DNA from: Trichoderma breve
Lineage: Eukaryota; Ascomycota; Sordariomycetes; Hypocreales; Hypocreaceae
Assembly (NCBI RefSeq): GCF_028502605.1
Contig: NC_079232.1
Span: 3,906,001 to 3,970,000 of the forward strand
Length of the DNA stretch: 64,000 bases
Reading direction: 5' to 3'
Shown here: piece by piece, positions 11,349-24,400 of the stretch
Numbering within the stretch: the first letter of the stretch is position 1
Layout of the letters: the number at the start of each line of letters is the position of its first letter
Notes under the pieces: generated by a model
Told to the model about the DNA's origin: nothing
The model's input: the letters and a program-made list of their open reading frames with translations, nothing else
Database searches by the model: none
Program-made: the position numbers and the translations under genes

Positions 11349-12955
11349 TGCGCACGACGGGCCTCGATTGGGGGCGCCCGGCTCGCGGAGTGATGCGCAC
11401 AAGGGCCTGGCGACTCGATTCCGCCCGTTGGCTTTGAATCCAAGCTCTCAGTGACGAGGCAGCTTGGATGTTGATCCTGTCTGGCTGGTGGCAGAAAAGG
11501 CGGAATGCAGCAGCAGTACGGTTCAGACGTGGGCCTAATGGATTCTGCCCGCGTTATCGACAAAATATTCAGACCGCCTGGTGTTCGGTGGCAAGCGGTA
11601 TGCAGAAAAAAGAGGGACTCGAGGGCAAATACGCGCCTACATATCCGCAATATGGGCGTGCCGAGCCTCAGCATTTAGGAGTGCTGGTGGTGCGAGATGA
11701 TATGGTCATTGTGTGCGGATAGTTTATGAGCGCCCGCTTTTTTGTGCACGCCGCTAAGGTTAGGCTATCGGCACTACGTTAATCCGACCACGCGACAAGA
11801 TTGGCTGAAATTCTCCGATCCGAACCATTCGTTGCCTTTTGGCTCTGTCTAAAGCAATGAAGAACAACAACTGGCTGAGCAAACCCCCCACATTGTTGTG
11901 CCTCTTTGGCCTGTGTGTGCATGTGAAGAGATCCAGGCCAATCACGAGATATCTCCGTATTCGTGAGTTTACTCGGTGCTTGATGTCTGTCTTTTCATCT
12001 GATGCTGCTCGTTTCAAGCACTGGGAGTACACCCCGCTTCTTGGAAAAATGTCATGGATCACAGAGACGCCAACGAGAACAGACGAAGCGGGCAAATCAC
12101 GATTCACAGCTTCCCCAAGACTCACTACCAAGCCGGAACTCACACGGCGTTCCTGGGCCTAACTTGTTTTGGGCTTGCACCACGAGAACAAAATAGTGCT
12201 TCGAGATGAGAATCCTACCCTATGCTGTGCCAATCCTGTTCGTGATGCCACCCATTAAGCCGCCCCAAGTCATGCGACATGTTTGTACACTCACCTACCG
12301 GCTTCATCCTAGGTGGCGCGTGCTCTTTTGATGCCCTTTTGTCGCTCGAACGGCTCCCTAGACGGCCGAAGCGGCGCCAAATCTAATTTCGAGTACTTCG
12401 TACGACTTATTGCCAAGTCTTGGATTCCCCGAGACACTCACACTTTTCAAGACTCGGCACCCTTTCTCCCGACCTGGCATCCCCCTTACCTACGTAAAAG
12501 CGCGCATCTGCATGTTTTCCGATTATCTCAAGATTCAAATGATATTAATGTTGTGCCACATCGGCACTTGAATGCCTTTCTCCTCACAGATCTCCGGCCT
12601 TTTTCACTAGCGTTTTGCCTATTCCAGCACAAAGCTACCCCTCTGGACCATTCACATGGCATGCACATCCCACGTTGTCTCTCAGTCGTCGCCCACTTAT
12701 GATGATCCTACAAGAACGTGACTGTATGTGTGTGTTCGGGATGCCTGTTGCAACCATGCCATTGCAGCTTCTCGTGCGGAGCTTGCATCGCCGTGTTGCT
12801 TTCCGCTTTCCGCCCTTGGGCACTTTGTCTAGGGAGGGGGGTAAGATCCATGGTCCGAGGGTTGCATATAAGTCCAGCAGGATGGACGGGTGCAGAGGAT
12901 CGTCGTTGCGAGCATGTTGTGTAGTTCTATTGGACTGTCTATATTTGTAGTCGCA
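11349..12955. promoter_or_regulatory. Divergent promoter region of the BED/Zn2Cys6 regulator and GH92
   Basis: 1.6 kb between two start codons pointing away from each other. Open frames here, including one of 129 codons at 12313-12702, show no recognisable protein features and their composition looks non-coding. The right end carries a TATA-like element ahead of GH92. Nothing else could be assigned. Confidence 0.5.
12867..12871 (+). promoter_or_regulatory. TATA-like element upstream of GH92
   Basis: GCATATAAG lies about 89 bp before the GH92 start codon, a usual distance for a fungal TATA box of a regulated secreted-enzyme gene. The motif is short, so chance occurrence is possible. Confidence 0.45.
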
Positions 12956-15541
12956 ATGTATTCTTCATTATTGTTATTGCCGTTGATCCCATCGCTGGTC
13001 AATTCAGCTGCGATTCGTTCCGCTGACTTGGCTGGCTATGTATTAACCAGTGTAAGTGAATGATTGAATCCGCAACTCATGTCCAACTGAACCAATCTGA
13101 CTGTGTATAGACGGGGACTATCAATGGCGGAAACACTTTCCCCGGTGTTTCTCGGCCACTGGGCATGGTCAAGCTCGGTCCTGATCTGTACTCGGGCACC
13201 GATGCTTACTCTGGCTATCTTTCCAATGGCAACTTCACGGGCTTCACGATGCTCCATGAGAGCGGCACCGGAGGCGCACCGAAATACGGCGTCGTTTCTC
13301 AGATGCCCGTTGTTGGGACTGTTGCAAACCCTCTGAGCGACGCCATCAATGACACCCGTGCCGCGCCTGATTTTACCGAGATTGGCTACTACAAAGCAAG
13401 TCTTGGCTCTGGAACTGTCTTGGAAATGGCGGCTACCAACAAGGCCGGCTTGTTTCAGTACACATTCCCTAGCGTTGGCAAGGATCTCAATGTGCTTGTT
13501 GACGTGTCTCATGTTTTGTCGTCCTACCGCGGCCAAGGGCTGGAGCAGCATTTCTTAGGAGGCAGCATTAATGTCCGTCAAGACACCAAGCCCGGATATT
13601 ACTATTATACTGGTAACGGAACCTATAACAATGTGAGCCGAGATCCCATTCTTTTGAAAATCTGAGCAACATACTGAACTGAATGCAGGGATGGAACAGA
13701 GCCGGCCCGTGGACAGTGTACTTCTGTGGATATTTCGATGCTCCAGCTACTTACAAAACATTCATTGGAACGAGCCTAAACTCATCAACCTTGGCTGAGT
13801 TTTCCAACAAGACAAACTACAGCTCCCAAACGGCAAGGCTCGGTGCCCTCTTCACATTCCAGCAGCAGTCTGTCATCTCTAGAGTTGGAGTTTCTTTCGT
13901 CTCCGAGACGCAAGCCTGTGCCAACGTCAAAGCCGAGATTCCTCAGGGAACCAGTCTAGCGACTGTTCGTCAAGGAACTCGAGATGCCTGGAACTCTCAA
14001 GTCTTACAAAAGGTGACAACAACCGAGACTAACGTCACTAAGCTGAACCAGCTTTACTCAGCCCTGTATTTCATGCATCTACTGCCGACAAACAAGACAG
14101 GAGAAAATCCTCTCTGGACGTCTGGCGAGCCTTACTACGATGATATTTTCACCTTTTGGGATACTGTAAGCTGCGCGTTCATTTTGAAAACGGACTGTGA
14201 TTAACCGTCTTACAGCATCGATGCACAACGTCTCTACTCCACATCCTTCAGCCTGCATACCATGAAGAGCTTCTCAGATCCATGGTAGACATTTACCGCC
14301 ATGAAGGCTATGTTTCGGACGCTCGCTCTTCATTCTGGAATGGCGCCGTCCAAGGAGGCTCAAACAGCGACAACGTCTTTGCCGATGCATTTGTCAAGGG
14401 TGTTCGTGGCAAAGTCGACTGGGAAGGTGCCTATGCTTCCATGGTAAAGAATGCTGAAGTCGTTCCGCCAAACAACAATGATCCACGAGACCCTACAGGC
14501 TCGACCAAGGAAGGGAGAAGTGCCCTGCCAGATTGGTTGAAATATGGCTACATCACTCCTTCGTTTGGACGGTCTGTTAGCAGAGCTGTTGAATAGTAAG
14601 TCGATCCGCTTATAGCATTCAAGCTTGCGTGTTCTAACCTCTCTTGCAGTTCGGTCAATGACTTTATGTTGGCTACCGTTGCCAACGGCCTTGGACTTCA
14701 GAATGACTTTCAAAAATATTATAACAGATCACACAATTGGCGCAATCACTGGAACACTAACATGACTGCTCTCGGATTCTCGGGTTTCCTTGGTCCCAGA
14801 AACACCAGCGGTTTCATCTCTCAAAATCCCATCTCCTGCGGTGGCTGCTATTGGGCAGATTACTACTACCAGGCTCTCCCGTGGGAATACTCTTTCAACG
14901 CTCACCACGATTTAGATACCATTATCCAGTACTCTGGCGGAGCAGACACCTTCGTGCAGCGCCTCGAGATGACCTTCCAACCCGGTGTCTACTCTGGCAA
15001 CAGCGCGTTTGGTAGCACAATCTTCAACCCTGGCAACGAACCCAGTTTCGCCACCCCTTATCTGTACAATTTCGTCAACAGACAAGATCTCGCCGTCAAA
15101 CGAAGTCGCTTCATTGCTAAATCGTACTACAAGCCCACGCCGGGTGGCCTACCCGGAAACAGCGACGCTGGAGCCATGGAGTCGTGGCTGTTGTGGAATA
15201 TGATCGGCTTGTACCCCATGACGGGTCAGACTACCTTTCTCATCGGATCTCCCTGGTTCACTGACCTGACTATTTCCTTGGGCGGTGGCAAAACGCTCAA
15301 GATTACTACTACCGGCGGGAGCGAAGATGTTTACTATGTTCAGTCGCTCAAGGTTAATGGCAAGACGTGGAATAAGAGCTGGGTGAGCTGGTACGACATC
15401 TTTGCCAACGGCGGAACTCTTGATTTTGTGCTTGGCAGCTCGCCTACGAACTGGACGACTGGGCCGACCCCGCCGAGTCCTGGGAGTGCGAGTGCGGCGA
15501 ATGCGAGGAAGATATTGATTGACATGTCCAAGGCGAGCTAA
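12956..15541 (+). CDS. Secreted glycoside hydrolase family 92, alpha-1,2-mannosidase type
   Basis: It likely trims alpha-linked mannose from glycoproteins outside the cell. Five exons: 12956-13051, 13111-13632, 13689-14165, 14216-14595 and 14650-15541, encoding 788 residues; all four introns are 50-59 bp and keep frame. The N-terminus (MYSSLLLLPLIPSLVNSAA) is a clear signal peptide. Family features: GNTFPGVSRPLGMVKLGPD near the start of the mature protein, PGYYYYTGNGTYNN, and the late GNSDAGAMESWLLWNMIGLYP block, the equivalent of the GH92 GNDDxGxMSAW motif with acidic catalytic residues in the (alpha/alpha)6 domain. Several N-glycosylation sequons are present. The length matches the family. 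The exact linkage specificity cannot be read from sequence. Confidence 0.92.
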
Positions 15542-15956
15542 GTCTTGATGGTGTATATACAGAATAAAGAAGAGAAGGAGGAGTATAAAATGGATATAGT
15601 ATATAAGTAGCAGTAGTATATTGAAAAAATTGGTAGCTACACGCTTCAAAACCTGCCTTTTTGGTCAATATGACTGAGCAAAACATGTGTCTGGTGGAAG
15701 AGGTAGAGAGTAAAGAACAGAAAAAAGAGCAAGCTGAATAGTAATAGTTGAATGAATAGCGGCTGGTATATAATGAGTACATATCCGCATACATCAAGAA
15801 GAAAACAAATCTGGTATTTCCCCCCTCCTTAATTTCCGACACCCAAAGAACGCCTCGCTATGCCTGTCTGGCCCAGGGTAGACACATAGATTTGAAACTC
15901 TTCTAGCAGTTATTTTTCTTTTCTTTTCCATAGCAACAAAACAAAACCAAAGGCGC
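15542..15956. other. Intergenic, convergent 3' regions
   Basis: 415 bp between the facing stops of GH92 and the TMEM184-like gene. AT-rich with several ATATA and AATAAA-like stretches (for example AGAATAAAG near 15561), consistent with two polyadenylation regions. No gene seen. Confidence 0.6.
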
Positions 15957-17765
15957 TTATTTATCGCCATCCCAAACGTTGCGGAATTCATCAGAGTCTG
16001 GAACTTGATACCTGGGCGTTTGGTCGTGTACATCTTCGTGTTCGGTAGATGCCCACGGCTGGTGCTCTTCTATGGCGGGACTCTGGTTGCCATCGTAGCT
16101 CGGTGTTGCTCTAGCACTGCTCTGGTCTTCCTGATGAGGTTTTACATCAGATGGACTCGGTTCTGTGTGCTGTACAGTCTTCTTGGACTTCTTCTTCTTC
16201 TTGATAACGACCACTGGAGGCGGTTGCTCTGATTCGGTGTGCTGGTCCTGCTGGCGCAATGAACTGGCTGAGTTGTTACGTGATGGCGTAGGGGCGTGAG
16301 ATGGAGAAGAGTAGAGCCTGGTTTCTGAGTTGCTTGCCCAGGAGGCATAGCGCTCCCTGAGCGGCTCGCTCGCAGTAACGACTGGGTACTATTCACGCAG
16401 TGTAAGCACAGTAACATGAACAGTTCGGAAACGGGCTGACAACTTACATTCCAGTCCCCATATTCTAGCTGCCGGGCGTTGTCATACAGATGCTCGTCAT
16501 CGGCGTCAATTTCAGGCTCCTCAAATGTGCCATGTACGTTCTCATTCAACTGATCAGGGCGAGTGGAACTGGAGGATCCATTGCCATTGCCCAGCAACGG
16601 CGATGTCGCATTCACCTCTCCTGGTTTGGGAATCCAATATTTCCCTTTACCTCCGCGTTCGTACCGCATCCCTTCTTGTAATCTAGCAAATCTTGACCTG
16701 GAGTCTTCATGAGCCATGATCCTGTCTCCAGAGTCGAAGAATCGGTAACCATAATTGTCTCCCCTAAATGTCTCCTTGGAATCTTCAATGAGGTCTTTGA
16801 CTCCGAATGCGTCACGGAAGGCATAATTGAGTGGCATACGAGCCGATTGGATGCGGTTGTCGGCAAAATCATGCCAAGAAAAGGCATACCAATGGGCGAC
16901 GGCGAAAATGGGCATTTCCACGCAGATCAGAGCGTCCTGGATAGCCGCAGCAAGGTTGTCGCGGGTGTAGCCCTGAACGTCGTCGGGGATGACATTGAGC
17001 CAGACTAGAATCGACAGGAAAAATCCCTGCCAATAGGAAGCAAAGATGATAAGCTTGATACACAAGAACTTGGGGACCGGCCGAAACGGTACCAGGTCTC
17101 GGTGCATGCAAACCCAAAACAGTCCCAGAGAGTACAGGCTGACTGTGACACTGATGTTGTAGATGATACCGCTCCAAAAATAGCCAGATTTAGCTCCAAT
17201 GTATCCTTCCTGATAGGTACCTGTAGCCTTCATGATGATGGCTGCGACAGCCAGGATGGGCTTGAGCCATGCATACTGAAGGATGCCCCGCTTGATGGCT
17301 AAGAAGGTATACGGGTCTGAGATATCCACCTTGGGCAGGAAATGGTTCATGGGCCACAGATGATGGACTGGGGCCCGACCGTGGGTGATGATGATGACCG
17401 CTCGCTCTCCGCCCATGTAGTTGATAAGAAGCTGGAAAAAGGTGTAGATGGTAAACGCCTCGTAGATGTCTCGGATAGGGTCAACGAAGGCGGCGGCCTT
17501 TAAGGAAACCATGCTTGTCCACGACGCGATCGAGTATATGGGCACCATGAGTAGAATGCGGACGACATAGCGCTGTAGCAGCGGCTTGCGATAGTTTTTT
17601 GCTTGGAGCCATATTGAGCTGTCGAGGCTGGTCAGCAAGCTGCGCGGCCAGGAGAAGAGCACGGATAGCTTACATCACCGATAGTAGCGTTGCTACTATA
17701 GACGCGACACCTGCTACTATGGTGGTGGCGGTGGTGAACTTCTGGCCGGTGCCATGATCAGGCAT
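15957..17765 (-). CDS. TMEM184/DUF300 (organic solute transporter alpha-like) membrane protein
   Basis: A multi-pass membrane protein of the OST-alpha/TMEM184 family; fungal members are associated with vacuolar or endomembrane functions, but the substrate is unknown. Exons: 17674-17765, 16448-17618 and 15957-16388, 564 residues. The 92 bp first exon supplies MPDHGTGQKFTTATTIVAG and the first membrane helix, joined in frame to SIWLQAKNYRKPLLQRYVVR. About seven hydrophobic segments follow, with the family blocks YEAFTIYTFFQLLINYMGGE and FWVCMHRDLVPFRPVPKFLCIK. The second intron (GTAAGT donor, GAATAG acceptor) joins EYGDWN to YPVV. The C-terminal third is hydrophilic, Ser/Pro-rich and contains a KKKKKSKK run, so it is probably cytosolic and disordered. 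The gene is divergent from CSF1, another membrane-trafficking gene. Confidence 0.9.
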
Positions 17766-18494
17766 GATGGATGGCCACGACGCGACCCTCTGAAGATCTG
17801 GGAGAGAGTCTGAATAAAGCGCTGGGAGGAGAGCTGGAGATTAGCTCATGGCTCTGTTGGATGTTGTGTTGGAAGCAAAGTTTGCTGTCGAGGTACAGCA
17901 CACAGCACTCGGAGCGATCAAGATAAGAAGCTCCGTGGCTATGGAGGAGAGGAAGAAAAGACGAAGTGTGACGAAGCTCACAAGATCAGATCGACTGGTC
18001 ATTGCCTCCGTTGGCTCCCAAACAAGGGCCTCGCGGCCGGAGCTTGGACCCGGAGGATGTACCCGCCCACCAGCGCCTGGCGCGGAAATACATCCAGATG
18101 ATGTACAGAGCATGTGCTGCTGCTTGCTTAGCTCGTGCATAAAGCTCCACTGGCCGCTAGTGGATGGTCACTGCTGAAAAGGGCAATTTAGCGGGTAGCT
18201 CCAGTGCTCCGTAGGGGGTAACCGCAGTGGATGCCAATCCCAATTCCACCGGACCTTGGAACCTGGACCTTGAAATCCATCCATCTGATCTTCCATCACC
18301 AACAGCCTCGCGCCTTGTCGAAGCGCACCGCCTCTATACCGCAGCTTCGGAGCCATGCAGAAGAGCATCGTCCCAGCATTGAGCATCAACCGACGCCTAT
18401 CGCGATAACCCCCGACATTCGGAGAGCGGCGGCTTCGGACAATGCTATTGGATCTCTGGCAGGCGTGGGGAAGCTCTGCGAAGGTGTCGTCGAG
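17766..18494. promoter_or_regulatory. Divergent promoter region of the TMEM184-like gene and CSF1
   Basis: 729 bp between the two start codons. An in-frame upstream ATG for CSF1 lies at 18231, so the right third may be transcribed leader or extra coding sequence (see CSF1). No clear TATA box. Assignment is from gene orientation. Confidence 0.55.
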
Positions 18495-21400
18495 ATGGAA
18501 CGTCTGGTGATCCCGGATATCGGGCCTGGCCAGCCGCGGCCGGGCTTCAATTAGTGAGTTACACTGGCCATGGAGTTACCCGTTGTGAAACTAATCAGTG
18601 TCTCTATCTAGTGAGTTTCTCATCTTCATCATTCTGTCTGCGATCCTCGCCATATTCTTCCTGCTCTACTTCAACCGAGTGTTTGGCTCCATCGTGTCCT
18701 ATGGTATTAGGACTTGGACTTGGCATCGATACCGTATATATCTCGACATCCAGGCGCTTCAGGTCTCTCTTTTAGCCGGACGAATCTTTTTCATGGGCTT
18801 GCGATATCACGGCTCCAACGAAACATTTTTGGTACAGCATGGAGACATCACATGGCGATATTGGTTGCGCCGCGTAAGAGAGGCCGACATATTCGTGTCG
18901 AAAGGAGAGGACAATGTGGCATCAGCAAGAGAAAAGAATTCCAAATTACCATGTCGCATAAACGTAAACCTTGTCGGTCTCGAGTGGTTTGTCTACAACC
19001 GCAGCCCGGCATATGACTCGGTTCTCGCCGGTATCATCGACCCAAATTCATCTGGCGAAAGCTCAAGTACTGGGGCATTTGATGAAAAGGGTGATGCAGG
19101 CCTACGATCACGAAATACGACCCATGAGGATTCGTCCGAACGAGCTCCCATTTCCCGGGAGAAGAGCAACAAACCGCTGAATGGAAACGCAAGTCGACCT
19201 AGCACCGGCTCGAGTAGCGGTAGTAGCGACGAAAGCGAAGATGACAAAAACGAAGAGCTGCCTTTTATCCTCAAACTATTTCCTATTCAAATAGAATGCG
19301 AGAAAGCGGCAGCGGTGTTCGGAAATGATAATACGAAGGCAATTCTCATCGTGAAAGCCGATACTCTCTCTGGAGACGTCGATGCCACGGAGACAACGAC
19401 TGTGGACCAGTATCGACAAGTATTCAAGTTCGAATTGGAGCATCCTGTGGTGGAAATGTTGGACAACCTGGATTATAAGGAAGACCAGGCAACACGTGCT
19501 AAACGGGAACGGGAGAGCGTGCCTCAAGAACCACAGCATGTCCCAAGGAAGTCGTATTTCCGCCAGCAAAGACGCAAGGCGCTTAGTTCCCTGCGAAACT
19601 TGGTGCCGTACTGGCGGAGGTCTGTCGAATCATTCTCAAGCGATGCTCGAGCTGGCGGGGGAGTTGTGCCCGCCCACGTCCCCGGAGTTGTCCAATGGCA
19701 AGGTCTATCACGGTATCTCGACGACCAAGACATAGATGATAAAACTCGCTGGGCCCCCGTTGAGTATGCTGCTGTTTCGACCATACTTGATAGCCCTTTA
19801 TGCCAGTTGACTGTATTCTGGGATGCCGTCAGCAAGGTCACTGAAGAAGCTCATCGCCAGAGGCAACTGGACCCGTCCTTGAACATCAACGGATCTGAGC
19901 CACCGGCATGGGGAGTGCGGTTATCGGTGAAAGGGGGGACAATGAATTACGGGCCGTGGGCCGATAGGCAGAGGGCTGATTTACAGCGTGTTTTTGTGCC
20001 CTCCTTGTCTAAAGATGGCAGTGCTACCGGTCCGCTTCCTGTTGGCGCATGGAGAGTACCTACCCAGTTCGACCTGCTGGTAGAATTGGAAGATACAGTC
20101 ACGTTGCGCATCCCTATAAGGGAAGAGTCCAAGAACTGGCGTTGGCGTGGTAAAGAGCATATGGCCAAGCCGGATACGGCTCGCAATACGCGCAAACATC
20201 GGACCAGGGGCAAGAAAAACTCCAAAAGCGAAGCGACCCAGCCTCGCCCTGCCGGATGGCTCGAATTCAAGATTCCTCAAAACTCCACCGTCAGGTATTA
20301 CATGGACATGGTTGCGAATTCGGCTGGGTATAAAAACAAGTGCAACATTCACTTGCCGACTTCTGAGCTGTGGAGCAGTGTCAATCACGATTTGCTCTGG
20401 CGATCTGGTGCTCTGAAAATCTCATGCGATCTGGCAACTCCTCTCTCGTGGAACACGCTACGTAATTGGCATTTCAACCTGACCTTTGATGGCATGGATA
20501 TGTATCTCTTGCGAGATCACATCTTTTTGATTGTTGACTTGGTTGACGACTGGGCGGCAGGGCCTCCTGCTGAATACCTTGTCTTCACACCTTTTCTATA
20601 TCACCTTCATCTCAGCTTGCAAAACGTCAAAATATTTCTCAACGTCAACGATGGGAATATCATCGACAAAGCCACTGCAATGGACGATAATTCATTTCTT
20701 ATTCTGTCTAGTCCGGAACTGAAAGCCGAAACTTGTATACCCCTTGACAAGTTTCGACCAAGCACAAACAGCATTCCTTTTGACGTCCGAGCGGACACTC
20801 TTGACTTGACACTTCATACCTCTCAGTCTAGTACCCAAGCGACTTTTGTGAAATCCAAGGAACTAGGACATATTGAGGGCTTGGGGGTTAATGGAAGCTA
20901 TCAATACAACGCCACGACTTCTCCAGCCAACACAGACACTTTGGTCTTGAACGTCCACGCACAATCACCATGCGTTTCCCTCTACGGATTCTTGGTCCGA
21001 TACATCATGGTACTTAAGGATAATTATTTCGGAGAGCATGTTCATTTCAAAACTCAAGATGAATACCAGGAGCAACTGCAGGCCAAGATACAGAATCCGG
21101 ATGCTGAGATGGTGGCCATCCGCCCCCCTCCTAAAAAGTCGAATGATATGGATGTCATTTTGGCCATTAGAGTGGACGATCCTCGCCTACTGGTTCCAAC
21201 TAATATCTATTCTGCCAAGCGCTATTTGCAGGGCGAACTGGCCTCATTGTCTCTGGACTTGCGCTTTACAAACTATTATATGGATATGGAACTTGATATA
21301 AGCCCATTGAGTCTGTCCTTGGGCAGCTCCGATAGCGATTTGGATTCTCCCAGTATGTCGTCCTCCAGCACGCAGCTGTTTATTGATGGTATTCGAGTAT

Positions 21401-24400
21401 ATGGCCACCGCACATTTGGCCTACCTCCATCAGAACCAACGTACCTTTGTAACTGGGATGTTTCTGTTGGCACCGTTGCCGGAGAATGCACACCCGATTT
21501 TCTGGCGGCTTTAACCAAAGCAGGACCAGCATTTGGATTTACATTTGATGATGTGGAGAACGCCCTTGTCCCGTATTCCTCTCTAATCTTCTACGACGTA
21601 ACGTTTGTCCGTGTTGCCGTCCAGTCAATCCGCCTTTGGATACACGTGGAAGAGAGCGTTTTCTGCTTCTCCACCGACACTATCGACGTGAATAGCAATG
21701 ACTGGGCCCGGTCACATTATTCTAAGCGGGCAAACGTGCTCATACCAAATATTCAGTTCTCATGTATAAATGCAGAGTCAGCGGCGAGACACAAAGCGCG
21801 TCCGCAGCACCCTGTTGAAACCCAAGCATATCTGAGGACCGATGTTCGACTTGCGACTGTTGGAAGGAAATTCCACTTCACGGAGGAGCGCAAAATCCAA
21901 CAAGATCTAATCTACCGTGAGGATCAGCGAACAGACCGAACGCCGTTCTTAATTCTTCCTGGTACAGGTGGCGATTATATCCCCGAGCAGGTCGACCCTC
22001 CTGCGCAGTGCATGCCACCACCTCCCCCTCCACTCGGTGAAGCTGAGTACGACAAGATCTCGGCTCCGAGTACAATGAGCTCCCGCTCGCGGAGGGTGAC
22101 TCGCCAAAAATCGTTTGTCTCCTTCGCTAGTACTTCAAGTAGTAGCAGCTTTCGTCTCAACAGTCCTCGCACCATGCGTAGACCATCGAAATTTGGTGAC
22201 AGTTTGTCGATACGATCTGCGGCTATGAGAGGTTCTCGCTCTGAATTTGACAAGGGCGAGCAGTCTGTTTCACCCGGTAGACGGTCTTCCTTCTACAGTA
22301 CCGTTGGCGATTTTTCAGCACATGAAAACCCTGAGCAGTCGGCCATTGCTTTTTCAAGTCAGTATTTTACGCCAAATTTCCCCCTAGAGGGTGTCAGACC
22401 AGATTCTCGAGACGCGACTTTCCCACCTATTGAACGCGAAGATATGGACTTTTTTAATCGGTTGAAAACGAACCTGAACGATATTGATCCCGATGATCTC
22501 AGTGAAAACCACGCACAGTCAAGCACCATCATCGAATTCCCCTCTGGAATAAGTGCCTTTGTTACGCCTGAAGCTGTGCGTCATGCAACTATTCTGCTGG
22601 CCGCCCTGCAGCCAACTGAGCCCGAAGATGTACTGGATTCTCTCCAATCCAGCACCATAACGGACATTTTCAAGTCTAAAAAGGAGGCAAATATCAGCGG
22701 GGAGATGACTGATATTATGGTCAAGGTGCCTAGAATCAATGTTCGGTTTCTCAACTCATCAACACTAGACTCGCCAGATCCGTCCGAGGAAGAGCTAGAT
22801 CAGTATGACTTGACGATATGTAAAGTCTCTCTTGTGACTCGAACTACAAAAGAGCGGGGTGTCGTCAATTCCAGGACCTCGCTAGATCTGCGTCTAGGAT
22901 CCGTCGAGATGTCTGCCTCGGAGCGCCTTTCGTCTGTCCACAAACCACAAGCAGCTGTGGTGCTGCAAATAGACGGCGTTAGAGTCTCTTTGGGAGCTAA
23001 AGAAATCACATATTTTGATGCCGATATTGGTTCAATCGCTGGAAGAACTGCATCTGGCAAGATTGAATATCTTGCTTCTTTGATTCATCGCACGGGAATT
23101 GTCGCTTCAGAGTTAGAGCGGCTGTTAACAGAAGTCAATGAGCACCATTCTACCTGCATCAAATACTTTGTTCTACGTCTCTTACAGGTGGGAGAGGCAA
23201 CAAACGACCCTGCTTTCCTCATCAGGCCCTCGGCGGTTCTGAGATCTGCACCTCAGCACTTGAGAACGGTTGATTCCTGGAAGATGATAACACGACTTCG
23301 TCAAATTTGGGATACTAAGAACGAAATAGAAAAATCCCGCCTGATACAAGAATGCTGGGGCCAATCACCAGCTCTCCCACCCGATGCAGCTCAACGTGTA
23401 GTGAACTCTTTTGAGAAGTGGAGAAACTGGGACTTGGGAAATGTTTCAAGTACTCTCCTATTAAAGAAAGTCTTTGGCGATACTCAGCCAAATGATGGCA
23501 AAGAGGAAGAACTATACCCTCTCCTTGGTGCCTGCAAGCTTGGCAAAATCTGTCTGGTGCTTGATCCAGGACCAAAGGAAAACAAAATTGGATTTGTAGA
23601 CCTCAGTGCAAGAGTCGAGAGAAAACTGGGCGATCCTACTACTGCCGTTTTAGGGACTATTCCTGTAACGGTGTTGAATATATGCTGCGGTAATGCCTCG
23701 CTCAACTTGAACTGGGAGCTGTGTGTTCTGGCAGACGATATCTTGCGATTATACAACAGAAGTCAGAGTCAACGTCCACCACCGCCATCTCCTGTTCAGA
23801 AGATAGTTCCGGAACCCGCAAAACCGCCAAAGAAATCATCTGCCTTTCACATTGCTCTGGAACTAATCAAAGGATCCATTGAGCTTGAAACAGTCAACTT
23901 GAGTGCAAAGACTCTGGGTGATGGACTGAAGGCATCTTTACTGACATTTGATACGACGGATGGCGCAACCCTCACTAGTCTGATGATCAACTGCGATGCT
24001 GTCACTTCTTCGCTGAAGAGTCATTCACATCCGCTCGGAAGGTCCCAATTCTTAAAGCCGAGTCTCTGTGTCTCCCATGAACTGCGATCGGCCGATGAGG
24101 CGGCAGCGCACAAGGTCAAGGCGACGGCCAGTAGCCAGAGCTTGAATCTTGCCGTGAAGCAGGATCCCATCGGTCTTATGGAAGTTCTCGACCTTCTCTT
24201 CAGAGATGAAATTGCCCAACTCTACCGCTTAAAGACACAGCTTCCAGACTCCCCAGTGCGACCGCAGTCCCCCGTGGAGAAGGTCAATCGCCCACCGAGC
24301 TTCAGAATTAATATTGCCACCTTCTTGGATGCTTACGAGATTAGACTACCTCTGGTCCCGACTCTAACGTATCAAATATCTGGTGTCGTGGCGCGGGCAG

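Noticed and set aside
11349..11402. Upstream extension of the BED/Zn2Cys6 protein
   Set aside because: It would need a TTG start; the ATG at 11346-11348 leads straight into the conserved MGRKPNPL segment.
12313..12702. 129-codon plus-strand frame ahead of GH92
   Set aside because: No protein-like pattern, no homology I recognise, and it lies in the promoter region of a secreted-enzyme gene.
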